Positions 1 through 8,528 of a stretch of 26,532 nt of DNA are shown here, piece by piece (positions within the stretch are counted from its first letter, which is position 1; each line of letters begins with the position of its first letter). The notes beneath the pieces were generated by a model. That model saw only the letters and a program-made list of their open reading frames with translations, was not told where the DNA came from and searched no databases. The translations under genes and the position numbers were made by a program. Source of the stretch: CAIXOZ01 sp046091285 (GTDB lineage: Bacteria; Cyanobacteriota; Cyanobacteriia; PCC-6307; Cyanobiaceae); NCBI GenBank assembly GCA_046091285.1, contig JBJTBH010000172.1, forward strand, positions 1 through 26,532, written 5' to 3'.

Positions 1-68
1 GCGCCGTAGAGCCGCTGGAACTCAGGCAGGGAGAGGCCTTTCTGGAACTGGATCGCACTGCGGGCCAT
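1..68 (-). CDS. IS1595-family transposase, N-terminal fragment (runs off the left edge)
   Basis: Reading leftward from an ATG at 66-68, the only visible residues begin MARSAIQFQKGLSLPEFQRL. This matches the characteristic opening of IS1595-family transposases (a short F-Q-K-G-L-S-L-P-E-F segment ahead of a zinc-ribbon domain and a DDE-type catalytic core), but only about 22 codons are inside the window, so no catalytic residue can be inspected. The element itself would catalyse cut/copy-and-paste transposition. The gene points away from hemL. Whether the transposase is intact cannot be judged. The call rests on recognition of the N-terminal motif alone. Confidence 0.7.
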   Translation of the reverse strand, partial: MARSAIQFQKGLSLPEFQRLYG

Positions 69-404
69 GTCCGTACTGGTAGCTATGTACCACTCTAAGG
101 CCCCAGGGCGGCCACCGCGGAGTGAGCTGGGTAATCAAGACCGGGGATGCGCAGATCAACCAAAGCCACAGGGAGAACTCCAGCGTCGCAGGGATCAGCG
201 TCTGATCCGTACGATCCTTCGCTCCCCCCCCCGATCAGCGTTCAACGAGTCGTGATTCACCGGGCAGGGGTCGCCGATTGTTCTCCGTTCGACGACCCAT
301 CTCTGAGATCCAACAGCTTTGAGGCCATCCATGGTCTGGATTCACCTGCCAGACCATCGGCCACCCGATCAGAAACGCAATGAGCCGTTTCCGGAGGGGA
401 ATCG
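69..404. other. Intergenic stretch between insertion sequence and hemL
   Basis: No convincing gene is seen in this stretch. The part nearest the transposase (about 69-110) should contain the terminal inverted repeat of the IS, possibly the segment GGGGCCTTAGAGTGGTACAT read on the minus strand ending near 104, but without the other end of the element this cannot be confirmed. Short ORFs in both directions lack recognisable protein features. A hairpin lies downstream of hemL (listed separately). Confidence 0.4.
331..357 (-). terminator. Stem-loop downstream of hemL, possible terminator
   Basis: A perfect 9-bp inverted repeat (ATGGTCTGG / CCAGACCAT) with a 9-nt loop lies about 48 nt past the hemL stop codon. 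It has no following U tract on the minus strand, so it is not a textbook intrinsic terminator. Cyanobacteria lack Rho, and 3' hairpins without strong U runs are common there, so a transcript-end or stability role is plausible. Confidence 0.35.
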
Positions 405-1784
405 TCAGGCAATCTCAGCGAAACTGGAGCGGAAGGCCTCCAGGGTGGCCTCGATGTCGGCGTCACTGTGGGCCAGGGAGGTGAAACCGGCCTCAAAGGC
501 GCTCGGGGCCAGATAGACGCCGCGCGCAAGCATGGCGCGATGCAATTTTCCGAACCGTGCCGTATCGGCAGCCCGTGCTTCTTCGAAGTTCCGCACCGGA
601 CCTTCGCAGAGGAAGAAACCGAACATGGCACTGATGGAACCACCGGTGATCGGCAGACCGACATGGCGAGCCGCTTCCTGGATGCCATCACTGAGGCGCC
701 TGGTGATCTTCTCCAGGCGTTCATAGGTGCCGGGCTGACTGAGAAGATCCAAGGTCTTGATGCCGGCGGTCATCGCCAGCGGGTTACCACTCAGGGTTCC
801 AGCCTGATACATCGGGCCGGCGGGAGCCACCATGGCCATCACATCGGCGCGACCGCCATAGGCACCCACCGGCAGACCACCGCCGATCACCTTGCCCATC
901 GTGGTCAGATCAGGGGTGATGCCGAAGCGGGCCTGGGCACCTCCATAACTGATGCGGAACCCCGTCATCACCTCATCGAACACCAGCAGGGCATCGTTGT
1001 CCTTGGTGATCTCACGAATACCTTCCAGGAAACCCGGCTCCGGAGTGATGAACCCGGCATTGCCGACCACAGGTTCGAGGATCACACCGGCGATTTCACC
1101 GGGGTTCTCGGCGAAGAGCTTCTTGACCGCCTCCAGATCGTTGTAGGGAGCCGTGAGGGTGCTGGCGGCCGTGGTGCGCGGCACACCGGGGGAATCGGGC
1201 AGACCGAGGGTCGCCACACCGGACCCGGCCTTGACCAGGAACATATCGGCGTGGCCGTGATAACAGCCTTCGAATTTGATGATCTTCTCGCGACCGGTGA
1301 AGGCACGCATCAGGCGCAGCACCGACATGCAGGCCTCGGTACCACTGTTCACAAAGCGCACCATCTCAACGGATGGAACCGCGGCGATCACCCGCTCCGC
1401 CAGTTGATTCTCCAGTTCGCAGGGCGCCCCGAAACTGGTGCCCTTCTCCAGGGCGTCATGGAGGGCACCGATGACCTCGGGGTGGGCATGGCCGCAGATC
1501 GCCGGACCCCAGCTTCCGATGTAATCGATGTAGCGGTTGCCATCGACATCCCAGGCATAAGCGCCCTTGACCCGGTCAAAGACGATCGGCTGCCCGCCCA
1601 CCGAACGGAAGGCCCGCACCGGAGAACTGACGCCGCCGGGCATCAGATTCTGGGCGGCACTGAAAAGTTCCTGAGAACGAGTTGTGTTCAGGGCAGGAGC
1701 CGAAACAGGGGCCGAAGACAAGGCGTGATCCGCAGACGGTGGGGAGGGCGATGGCCGCCGTGGGGCGAACAAGCCCCCGTCCAT
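405..1784 (-). CDS. hemL: Glutamate-1-semialdehyde 2,1-aminomutase
   Basis: This PLP enzyme converts glutamate-1-semialdehyde to 5-aminolevulinate, the last step of the C5 route to haem, chlorophyll and bilins in the cytosol. The protein carries the family hallmarks in order: LMPGGVSSPVRAF near the N-terminus, the NSGTEACM substrate/cofactor segment, KFEGCYHGHADMFLVKAGSG, the PLP-contacting LVFDEVMTGFR, and the TMGKVIGGGLPVGAYGG segment with the Schiff-base lysine. At 459 residues it is longer than the usual ~430 because of a Ser/Pro/Ala-rich N-terminus. A TTG at 1721 would give a start (SSAPVSAPALNTTRSQELF) closer to the family length, so the annotated ATG is uncertain. It is divergent from glcD with about 136 bp between them. 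Function is very secure. Confidence 0.97.
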   Translation of the reverse strand: MDGGLFAPRRPSPSPPSADHALSSAPVSAPALNTTRSQELFSAAQNLMPGGVSSPVRAFRSVGGQPIVFDRVKGAYAWDVDGNRYIDYIGSWGPAICGHAHPEVIGALHDALEKGTSFGAPCELENQLAERVIAAVPSVEMVRFVNSGTEACMSVLRLMRAFTGREKIIKFEGCYHGHADMFLVKAGSGVATLGLPDSPGVPRTTAASTLTAPYNDLEAVKKLFAENPGEIAGVILEPVVGNAGFITPEPGFLEGIREITKDNDALLVFDEVMTGFRISYGGAQARFGITPDLTTMGKVIGGGLPVGAYGGRADVMAMVAPAGPMYQAGTLSGNPLAMTAGIKTLDLLSQPGTYERLEKITRRLSDGIQEAARHVGLPITGGSISAMFGFFLCEGPVRNFEEARAADTARFGKLHRAMLARGVYLAPSAFEAGFTSLAHSDADIEATLEAFRSSFAEIA

Positions 1785-1920
1785 CCTGACCCAGGACAGG
1801 CAGAAATGACAGCCATCACCGCCCCAGTTTGGAATCCGGCGGCCAATCTCCGCGAGCAGGCCCCGTGACAGGAGGGCCTTTCTCGGTCATCCTGGCGGGA
1901 CCGGAGCCGAAATCACCACC

Positions 1921-3387
1921 TTGAACTGGGGCGCCATCCGCCGTGCGCTGCTGCGCCATCTGCCAGCCCGGGCCGTGGTCGCCGCCCGTCAGGAGCTGCT
2001 CAGCTACGACTGCGACGGCCTCACCCTGCACCGGCATCAGCCCCCGCTGGTGGTGCTTCCGGAAACCACCGAACAGGTGGCCGCGATTCTGCGTCTCTGC
2101 CATCGCGACGGCATTCCCTTCGTCCCCCGCGGCAGCGGCACCGGACTCTCCGGCGGTGCCGTGGTCGAAGACGAGGCGCTGGTGATCGCCACCAGCCGGA
2201 TGCGTTCAATCCTCTCGGTGGATCTTGCCAACCGTCAGATCACGGTGCAACCGGGGGTGATCAACAACTGGGTCACCCAGGCCGTCGCCGGTGACGGTTT
2301 CTATTACGCCCCGGACCCTTCCAGCCAGGTGGCCTGCAGCATCGGCGGCAACGTCGCTGAAAATTCCGGCGGTGTGCACTGCCTCAAATACGGTGTCACC
2401 AGCAACCACGTTCTCGGCCTTGAGGTGGTGCTGCCGGACGGCACGATCACCCATCTCGGCGGTGAGGGGCCGGAACGTCCCGAACTGGACCTGCGTGGGG
2501 TCTTCATCGGCAGCGAAGGAACCCTCGGCATCACCACCGCGATCACCCTCAGATTGCTGCGAGCCCCTGAAAGTGTCGCGGTGCTGCTGGCGGATTTCGA
2601 CAGCATGGAAGCGGCCGGTGACGCCGTGCAACGGGTGACGGCAGCGGGCGTGCTGCCGGCCGGCATGGAAATGATGGATCGGCTGACCATCGCCGCCGTC
2701 AATGATGACGATCGACTTGAGAACTATCCGGCCGATGCGGCGGCGGTGCTGCTGATTGAACTGGACGGCCAGATCCAGGAGGTGGAAGCCGCCGTGGAGC
2801 TGACCACGACCCTCTGTCGCCAGGCCGGGGCCCGCAGCATCCGTCAGGCCTGGGACAGCGCCGAACGGGCCCTGCTCTGGAAAGGACGCAAAAATGCCAT
2901 CTCCGCCCTCGGGCGGCGCTCCAGCAGTTATTACCTTCAGGATGGGGTTGTGCCCCGGGGCGCCCTGCCCTCAGTGCTGCGGGCCATCGAAGGCCTGAGC
3001 CAGAAGCATGGACTGCCAGTGGCCAACGTGTTCCATGCCGGTGACGGCAATCTTCACCCGCTCATCCTTTACGACGCCCGCGACACAGACGCCTGCACGC
3101 GGGTGCAGGAGCTGGGGGCCGAGATCCTCAGGCTCTGCCTGGAGGCCGGCGGAAGCATCAGCGGGGAGCACGGCATCGGCAGCGACAAGCGTTGCTATCT
3201 CGAATGGATGTTCAGCAAGGACGACCGGGAGACGATGCAGCTGGTGCGCCTGGCCCTGGACCCCAAGGGACTCGCCAATCCCGGCAAGATCTTCCCCAGC
3301 CCGAGGGGATGCGCCGAATCCTCCCGCACGGTCCGGGTGCTGAAAGCGGAGGGAATTCCCCTGCCGAAGACCCTGGAGGTGTTCTGA
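1921..3387 (+). CDS. glcD: Glycolate dehydrogenase FAD-binding subunit
   Basis: This flavoprotein oxidises glycolate to glyoxylate in the photorespiratory salvage of 2-phosphoglycolate; cyanobacteria use GlcD-type dehydrogenases rather than plant glycolate oxidase. The 488-residue protein shows the PCMH-type FAD-binding fold (PFVPRGSGTGLSGGA, then CSIGGNVAENSGGVHCLKYG and FIGSEGTLGI), followed by the FAD-oxidase C-terminal domain with NVFHAGDGNLHP and the SGEHGIGSDKR motif close to the end. The start is a TTG (LNWGAIRRALL). No closer ATG or GTG is in frame, and the N-terminal sequence fits the family. It is convergent with xth. D-lactate dehydrogenase activity is a related possibility within the same family. 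Confidence 0.93.
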   Translation: MNWGAIRRALLRHLPARAVVAARQELLSYDCDGLTLHRHQPPLVVLPETTEQVAAILRLCHRDGIPFVPRGSGTGLSGGAVVEDEALVIATSRMRSILSVDLANRQITVQPGVINNWVTQAVAGDGFYYAPDPSSQVACSIGGNVAENSGGVHCLKYGVTSNHVLGLEVVLPDGTITHLGGEGPERPELDLRGVFIGSEGTLGITTAITLRLLRAPESVAVLLADFDSMEAAGDAVQRVTAAGVLPAGMEMMDRLTIAAVNDDDRLENYPADAAAVLLIELDGQIQEVEAAVELTTTLCRQAGARSIRQAWDSAERALLWKGRKNAISALGRRSSSYYLQDGVVPRGALPSVLRAIEGLSQKHGLPVANVFHAGDGNLHPLILYDARDTDACTRVQELGAEILRLCLEAGGSISGEHGIGSDKRCYLEWMFSKDDRETMQLVRLALDPKGLANPGKIFPSPRGCAESSRTVRVLKAEGIPLPKTLEVF

Positions 3388-3405
3388 GAGCCGTCGCCGG
3401 CGGTT

Positions 3406-3440
3406 CGATCGGATGCCAGTGCAGAGCGGTGCTCCGATCG
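3406..3440. terminator. Stem-loop between convergent glcD and xth
   Basis: A perfect 8-bp inverted repeat (CGATCGGA / TCCGATCG) with a 19-nt loop sits 18 bp after the glcD stop. A second 6-bp hairpin (CGCCAG / CTGGCG) overlaps its right arm at 3439-3455. The position between two convergent genes suits a bidirectional transcript end, but no T tract follows either hairpin, so the assignment is tentative. Confidence 0.35.
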
Positions 3441-3540
3441 CCAGGCCGGCTGGCGGCCACGGTCCAGGGCTTCAAGCGGCTGCTCGCCACCGGGTGATCC
3501 GCCTCCGGGCCATCGCAGGGGTCGAGCCGACCGAACGGAC

Positions 3541-4392
3541 TCAGTACCGGAAGCCCTCCTCCCCCTCTCCACCGTCACCATCCTCATCAACTTCAGAGGG
3601 CCAGGCCAGCTGAACCACCACCGGGGCGTGGTCGCTGGGCTGGGGATTCCCGCGCAGGGTGCGATGAATGCCGCAACCGATGGCGCAGTCCACCAGCTCC
3701 GGCGACAGGTAGATGTGATCGATGCGCCAACCGCGATCCAGATCCCAGGCACCGGTGCGGTAGTCCCACCAGCTCCAGTGGCCCGCCTCGCCCTCGAACA
3801 TGCGGAAGGCATCAATCAGGCGATCGCCGAGCACCGCTTGAAGCGCCTGCCGCTCCGCAGCGCTGGCCATGATGCCGCCCGTGAGGCGATCGGGATCATG
3901 CAGATCGCGTGCTTCGGGACCGATGTTGAAATCCCCGACCATGCAGAGCGGATCCCCCTGCTGCTCCTGCACGGCGAGATAGCGCTGCAGACAGGCCAGC
4001 CAACGCAGTTTGTAGGTGTATTTGTCTGATTTCAACGACGAACCATTCGGGACATAAAGGTTGAGAACCCTGACACCATCGATCAGGGCGCTGATCACCC
4101 GCTTCTGCTCCTGAAGCTCCATGGCGTCGGCATCATCAGGCAACAGCGCACTGAAACCGGTACAGACCTGTTCAATCGGCCGGCGGCTCAGAATCGCCAC
4201 GCCGTTGTAGGCCTTCTGACCACTGATGGCGAGCTCGTAGCCGAGGGCCTCAAGCGGCTCCCTGGGGAAAAGCTCATCGCTGACCTTGGTTTCCTGGAGG
4301 CACACCACATCGGGGTGTTCCTCCTGCAACCAGATGAGCAGCTGCTCCAGGCGCATGCGGATCGAATTGACATTCCAGGTGGCAATGCGCAT
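3541..4392 (-). CDS. xth: Exodeoxyribonuclease III / AP endonuclease
   Basis: This is an ExoIII-type enzyme of the endonuclease/exonuclease/phosphatase fold, which cleaves at abasic sites and trims 3' ends during base-excision repair. The sequence opens MRIATWNVNSIRMRL and has the metal-binding LQETKV, the YVPNG(SS) segment, VGDFNIGP (Asn/Asp catalytic pair), a WWDYRTGAWDLDRGWRIDHIY block, and the closing PSDHAPVVV with the general-base Asp-His pair. An upstream in-frame extension to 4557 exists, but the ATG at 4392 gives the normal ~283-residue length and the canonical N-terminus. An acidic Glu/Asp/Gly-rich tail (SEVDEDGDGGEGEE) follows the catalytic domain. It is divergent from the secreted protein at 4475. 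Confidence 0.95.
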   Translation of the reverse strand: MRIATWNVNSIRMRLEQLLIWLQEEHPDVVCLQETKVSDELFPREPLEALGYELAISGQKAYNGVAILSRRPIEQVCTGFSALLPDDADAMELQEQKRVISALIDGVRVLNLYVPNGSSLKSDKYTYKLRWLACLQRYLAVQEQQGDPLCMVGDFNIGPEARDLHDPDRLTGGIMASAAERQALQAVLGDRLIDAFRMFEGEAGHWSWWDYRTGAWDLDRGWRIDHIYLSPELVDCAIGCGIHRTLRGNPQPSDHAPVVVQLAWPSEVDEDGDGGEGEEGFRY

Positions 4393-4474
4393 CGCGATCG
4401 GGAACAGACGGCGGAAGCTGACAGCGGAGCCCTGACAAGCCCCGTACCATTGACCCACGTTGACCACCCTGTCC

Positions 4475-4879
4475 ATGCGTCGCCCATCGCAACTGACAGC
4501 CCTGGCCCTGCTCGTTGGATCACCCCTGATCAGCATCCTCAGCGGCTCGGCGATCACCCCGGTCCGGGCTGACTACGCCTACGGCTACTCCAAGGTCGAG
4601 CAGCAGTTCATCGACCAGGGTGGCGGCGGCAAAGGCACCGGCAAGGGTGATTCGATCCTCGATTCCACCAACCCGATCGATCTGATGAACAAGCTGCGTC
4701 GTGGCGCGGCGATGGAGGAGGCCACCCCTCCCAAGGATTCGATCGATGCGGCACTCAGGGAGCTGGAACAGCTGACGAAACCCCAGACCGCCACGACCGC
4801 CGGTGTGACCGGAACTCAGACCACCCCGGACGGCTCTAGGGCGGTGTCCCCCCATCTCGCGCCGGCGCTGAAACCCTGA
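4475..4879 (+). CDS. Conserved small secreted/periplasmic protein
   Basis: I do not recognise the family. An N-terminal signal peptide is clear: a basic start (MRRPSQ), a hydrophobic stretch (LTALALLVGSPLISIL) and small residues before a probable cleavage after VRA, giving a mature N-terminus DYAYGYSKVEQQF. The mature part is small, glycine-rich (DQGGGGKGTGKGDS) and then predicted helical, with a Thr/Pro-rich C-terminus. A TTG 15 bases upstream would add five residues; the ATG at 4475 gives the better signal peptide. It is divergent from xth (82 bp apart). Its 3' end overlaps the convergent TPR gene by 44 bp. The product is likely exported to periplasm or thylakoid lumen, by inference from the signal sequence only. 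Confidence 0.7.
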   Translation: MRRPSQLTALALLVGSPLISILSGSAITPVRADYAYGYSKVEQQFIDQGGGGKGTGKGDSILDSTNPIDLMNKLRRGAAMEEATPPKDSIDAALRELEQLTKPQTATTAGVTGTQTTPDGSRAVSPHLAPALKP

Positions 4880-5756
4880 CGGGCGGACGGCCCTCAGCCA
4901 CCGGCGCTGCCGATCGATGAACGGTCTGATCAGAACGCCTCAGGGAGCTCAGTCCCCAGGCGGCTGCCACCCGATCGAGCGTGCGCTCTGAGCCGTTCCC
5001 GGCCTTGGCACGGGCCTGCTGCAGCAGCTCCTGGGCTTCACGGGTCCGGCCACGATCCTGCTGAATCAAGGCCAGGGCCAGCAGAGGCCTGGGATCACGC
5101 GGGAAGTCAGCGGCCAGGCCGGCACCGGTGGCCTCAGCCTGAGCTGTCTGACCGAGCTGTCGTTCCAGATCGATCAACAACAGCCCGACCGACAGCGCCT
5201 GGGGCAGAACCTGCGGCTTGGTCTGCCTGCTGTAGATGGCTCTCAGGACCTGAACGGCTTCCGCCCCCCGACCCGCCTCCAGCTGAAGACGGGTGACCAG
5301 CTGCAACGCCTCGATCTGATCGGGCAGCACATTGAGGACCTGACGCACCTCGCGTTCGGCCCCGGCGCGGTCGCCAAGGTCATGGCGCAGTTCGGCCAGC
5401 AGCAACCTCAGGCGCCAGCGATCAGGTTGTTGGTCGGCCATCTGCTCCAGCAGACGGCTGGCCTGCTCGCGGCGATTCAGACCGACGAGCAGCTGCAGCA
5501 ACCGTTGTTTCTCGCGCTCATCCGCCTGGCCGAGGTCAAGGCGCTGCTGCAGGGTCGCCGCCTGCCGCTCCAGCGCCAGCCGCGATTGCTGAGCCGCGGA
5601 GGGGGCACCCATCTGGCGCCCGATCCACCAACCACCGGCCAGACTGACCAGCACCAGGCCGACCATCGAGGCACCGACCAGACGCCTGCGGTCCGACCCT
5701 TGGGGCAGGCCAGGGATTGGTCGTGCGGACATGGCAGCCGAATCCGGATCAGACAC
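4836..5756 (-). CDS. Membrane-anchored tetratricopeptide-repeat protein
   Basis: A short cytoplasmic N-terminus is followed by one hydrophobic segment (LVGASMVGLVLVSLAGGWWIG, about residues 26-46), a coiled-coil-like Gln/Arg/Leu-rich linker, and several TPR-like helical pairs. Visible repeats include RRLLQLLVGLNRREQASRLLEQMADQ-type, LRLLLAELRHDLGDRAGAEREVRQVL, and LALALIQQDRGRTREAQELLQQA patterns with the usual W/L-G-Y-A-P spacing. The C-terminus is a disordered Pro/Arg-rich tail that overlaps the convergent gene at 4836-4879. An alternative ATG lies eight codons downstream (5732). TPR proteins of this layout scaffold membrane complexes in cyanobacteria; the partner is unknown. Confidence 0.75.
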   Translation of the reverse strand: MSDPDSAAMSARPIPGLPQGSDRRRLVGASMVGLVLVSLAGGWWIGRQMGAPSAAQQSRLALERQAATLQQRLDLGQADEREKQRLLQLLVGLNRREQASRLLEQMADQQPDRWRLRLLLAELRHDLGDRAGAEREVRQVLNVLPDQIEALQLVTRLQLEAGRGAEAVQVLRAIYSRQTKPQVLPQALSVGLLLIDLERQLGQTAQAEATGAGLAADFPRDPRPLLALALIQQDRGRTREAQELLQQARAKAGNGSERTLDRVAAAWGLSSLRRSDQTVHRSAAPVAEGRPPVRVSAPARDGGTPP

Positions 5757-5817
5757 CAGTCTGGCTGGTGCGGGCTGGCTACATTGGCCCTCGGGCCAAC
5801 GGTTGCCCTGATTCCCA

Positions 5818-6564
5818 ATGCGTCACCATCCCATTTCCCCGGTCACCGAGCCGCTCCAGTACCGGGCCATCGGAGTGGTGCGCGGTCACTACCGACCGAG
5901 TGATCCCGACCAGCTCACCCGCGGGACGATCGTCTGTGACGACGGTTCAGAGGTGGAAGCCGTGGTGCTCGGCCGATTGCTGACCATGCTGCGCCGCCAT
6001 GTGGACCTCGGGCAGCCCCCCCTCTGGGTGGTCTATCCGCGCTACCGCAATGACACCGTGCTGCATCTGCAGATGGTGGGACTCTGGGAGCCCAGCACCC
6101 TCTCGACCCGGCAGGCGGAGGCGTACGACGACAACGACGCGCCCCCTCCCGATGCCCTGCCGGAAGGGGATAACTACTTCTCGATCCGTGGTGATCTGAT
6201 CTTCACCCGACCGGACCAGGGAGAACTGGCCGTGAAGATCCGACCGCTCGCGAAGGCCGATGGCAGCCGCGCCCTGCCGTTCAAACTGCAGCTGAAAGGG
6301 GAGGTGCCGGTGGAGGCCCTGCGGCATTTCGTTGCCCTCGACGTCCATCGCGTCGGCCAGGAGCTCCATCTCGACCGCTGCGAGGTGATCGCCCCGCTCA
6401 ATCAACGGGGCAGCCGTGGTGGCAAAAACAGCCGCGGCGACCGCAGTCGCGGGAGCGGACGCCGACCACGGGCCCAGCAGGAAGGTTCCGGCGCTCCGTC
6501 CGCAGCGACGGAAGCGACGGCATCCCCGGGCCGCGCCAGCGCCCTGCGTCGTCCGGCACGCTGA
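5818..6564 (+). CDS. Conserved cyanobacterial protein with Arg/Gly-rich tail, function unknown
   Basis: I recognise this as a widely conserved cyanobacterial protein of unknown function. The conserved part (about residues 12-200) starts LQYRAIGVVRGHYRPSD and includes LTRGTIVCDDGSEVEAVVLGR, the LWVVYPRYR segment and a beta-rich second half ending CEVIAPLNQ. From about residue 200 the protein becomes strongly basic and low-complexity (RGSRGGKNSRGDRSRGSGRR), like RGG-type RNA-binding tails, then Ala/Ser-rich. RNA binding is inference from composition only. It heads a tight plus-strand cluster: two bases separate its stop from the next gene. Confidence 0.75.
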   Translation: MRHHPISPVTEPLQYRAIGVVRGHYRPSDPDQLTRGTIVCDDGSEVEAVVLGRLLTMLRRHVDLGQPPLWVVYPRYRNDTVLHLQMVGLWEPSTLSTRQAEAYDDNDAPPPDALPEGDNYFSIRGDLIFTRPDQGELAVKIRPLAKADGSRALPFKLQLKGEVPVEALRHFVALDVHRVGQELHLDRCEVIAPLNQRGSRGGKNSRGDRSRGSGRRPRAQQEGSGAPSAATEATASPGRASALRRPAR

Positions 6565-6566
6565 CC

Positions 6567-7202
6567 ATGCCCGAACCCGGTCGTAGCGGTGCCGCCGTCG
6601 CCGTTGTCACCCTGCTGGCCGTGGCCGGTCCGCCCCTGGGACTCTCGGCGGCCTGGATCACCGTCGGTGTGATCACAGCCCTCGTGGCCATCAGTGTCGA
6701 CGCGGCCGCCTACGCCGGCATGGGGGGACACATCCTGGCGGAAACCCTGCCTGGAGGCCTCTCCCGCCTGCGCCGGATCGCCATCCATGAAGCGGGTCAT
6801 GGGCTGATGGCCGACGCGGAGGAACTGCCGATGGGGGAGGTGCTGGTGGGCAGCCTGGCCTGCCTGCGGGCGGGGCGCCGCAGTCTTGGCAGCACCGCCC
6901 TGGAACCGCCGGCGCAGGCCAGGCTCTCGGCGCCCGACCTGCGGCGCTGGAGCCGTGTCCTGCAGGCCGGCATGGTCGCCGAGGAACTGATCTATGGCGA
7001 GTCCCGAGGGGGCGCCGATGATCGAGCCCTCCTTGGCCGTCTCTGGGGACTCTCGGGCTACGACGTGGAGACGGCCCAGCGGGAACAGCGCCGGGCTCGG
7101 CGGGAGGTGCTGCAGCAGCTCAGAGATCAGCGCAGCCTGCTCGAAGAACGGGCCGATCGCCTGCTGGAGAGCGCCCCTCGACTCGGGCGGCGTCCGGCAT
7201 GA
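6567..7202 (+). CDS. M41/FtsH-like membrane peptidase domain without AAA ATPase
   Basis: Two hydrophobic segments (about residues 10-47) are followed by the zinc-protease signature HEAGHGLMA (residues 74-82) and, 60 residues later, LQAGMVAEELIYGESRGGADD. This corresponds to the FtsH segment that supplies the third metal ligand (GGRVAEELIFG...AS-ND). The whole AAA+ ATPase module of FtsH is absent and the protein is only 211 residues, so this is a stand-alone M41-type domain. Both His residues, the Glu and the downstream acidic pair are kept, so metal binding and catalysis are plausible. It may cleave small or partly unfolded membrane substrates without ATP. Its stop overlaps the start of larC by four bases (ATGA), suggesting translational coupling. 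Confidence 0.75.
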   Translation: MPEPGRSGAAVAVVTLLAVAGPPLGLSAAWITVGVITALVAISVDAAAYAGMGGHILAETLPGGLSRLRRIAIHEAGHGLMADAEELPMGEVLVGSLACLRAGRRSLGSTALEPPAQARLSAPDLRRWSRVLQAGMVAEELIYGESRGGADDRALLGRLWGLSGYDVETAQREQRRARREVLQQLRDQRSLLEERADRLLESAPRLGRRPA

Positions 7203-8515
7203 GCCCCCCATCAGCCACCAGCGACCAGACCCTCTGGATTGATTGTCCGACCGGTCTGGCGGGCAACATGCTCCTGGCGGCCCTGCTCGATCTTGGTGTG
7301 GATCCCGCCGTGATCGAAGCCCCCCTGGCGCAGCTCGGGCTTGCCGGGTCCTATCGGCTGGTGTGCGAGGAGCGACGCAGCGGCGGGCTCCGGGGGCGAC
7401 ATCTGGTGGTGGAGCTGCTGGACAAGGAGCCGAGCCATCGCCACTGGGGCGATCTGCGGCGACAGCTTCACGACAGTGCGCTTGAACCGGAACTCAGGGA
7501 GCGGGTTCTCGAAGTCTTCGGCCTGCTGGCCGACGTGGAGGGAGCCGTCCATGGACACAGCCCGGACCAGGTGCATTTCCATGAGGTGGGCGCGATGGAT
7601 GCCCTGGTGGATGTGGTCGGAGTCTGCGCCGGCCTGCAGGCCCTGAAACCGCGCCGGATTGTCTGCGGCGTACCACCAGCGGGCAGCGGGCAGGTGACCA
7701 CCGCCCACGGCCTGCTGCCGGTCCCGGTCCCGGCGGTGCTGGAGCTTGCACGTCGCCGGTCCATCCCGCTCGGGACAGGCGCCGGATTCCCCCCGGGCGA
7801 ACTCACCACCCCCACGGGCCTGGTGCTGATGGCCTGCTGGGCCGATGCCTTTGGTCCCTCTCCGACGCTTCTCCCGCAAGCTGTGGGAGTCGGTCTGGGC
7901 AGCCGAACGCTCGATCGCCCCAACCTGCTGCGGATGGTGCTGGGCTCATCCCTGGACCCGGACCCCGACGCCAGGAATCCCTGGATCACCCAGGAGAAGG
8001 ACTCAGACCAGGCCCGGGAGGAGACCGTGGTGCTGCAACAGGCCCAGATCGACGATGCCAGCGCCGAGGACCTGGCCTTCCTCTGCGAGGCCCTGCGCGA
8101 GGCCGGAGCTCTGGATGTCTTCAGCCAGAGCGTGCAGATGAAGAAAGGACGTCCTGGAACTCTGATCACAGCGCTCGTGCGACCGGAACAACAGCAGCGA
8201 CTGCGCCAGGTGTGGTGGCGCCACAGCACCACCCTCGGCCTGCGGGAACAACCGCAGCAACGCTGGGAACTTCCTCGTGAACAGGCACCGCTGAACACCC
8301 CGCTTGGAACGGTGCGCCTGAAATGGGCCGGCAAGGAGACCGGACGACCACCGAAACCGGAATTCGAGGATCTGGCGTTGCTGGCGCGTCAGCACGACCT
8401 GCCCCTGGCGGAAGTGCGGCGCCTGATCCACCGCAGCCTGGAGAACCGACAGACAGCAGCGATGGACGAAGCTGCGATCAGCGAATCCGCGCCCGGAACC
8501 GCTGCAGATCGATGA
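7199..8515 (+). CDS. larC: Pyridinium-3,5-bisthiocarboxylic acid mononucleotide nickel insertion protein LarC
   Basis: LarC (DUF111 family) is the CTP-dependent nickel chelatase that finishes the nickel-pincer nucleotide cofactor of lactate racemase LarA and relatives. The protein starts with the family N-terminus (LWIDCPTGLAGNMLLAALLDLG), has VHFHEVGAMDALVDVVGV with the conserved His-Glu, then TAHGLLPVPVPAV and GELTTPTGLVLM, and the C-terminal half ending near LPLAEVRRLIHRS. At 438 residues it is full length in a single reading frame. It overlaps the upstream M41-like gene by four bases and is followed after 13 bases by a membrane protein gene, so it is almost certainly in an operon with them. 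A LarA-like gene lies 17 kb away at the right edge; larB and larE are not in the window. Confidence 0.93.
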   Translation: MSPPSATSDQTLWIDCPTGLAGNMLLAALLDLGVDPAVIEAPLAQLGLAGSYRLVCEERRSGGLRGRHLVVELLDKEPSHRHWGDLRRQLHDSALEPELRERVLEVFGLLADVEGAVHGHSPDQVHFHEVGAMDALVDVVGVCAGLQALKPRRIVCGVPPAGSGQVTTAHGLLPVPVPAVLELARRRSIPLGTGAGFPPGELTTPTGLVLMACWADAFGPSPTLLPQAVGVGLGSRTLDRPNLLRMVLGSSLDPDPDARNPWITQEKDSDQAREETVVLQQAQIDDASAEDLAFLCEALREAGALDVFSQSVQMKKGRPGTLITALVRPEQQQRLRQVWWRHSTTLGLREQPQQRWELPREQAPLNTPLGTVRLKWAGKETGRPPKPEFEDLALLARQHDLPLAEVRRLIHRSLENRQTAAMDEAAISESAPGTAADR

Positions 8516-8528
8516 CCCAGGCCTCACG

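Noticed and set aside
468..1868. Long plus-strand ORF (466 codons) opposite hemL
   Set aside because: It is the antisense shadow of hemL in GC-rich DNA; the translation is His/Gly/Thr-rich with no family features.
3399..3416. GGTTCGAT resembling a tRNA T-loop
   Set aside because: No acceptor, D or anticodon stem can be built around it.
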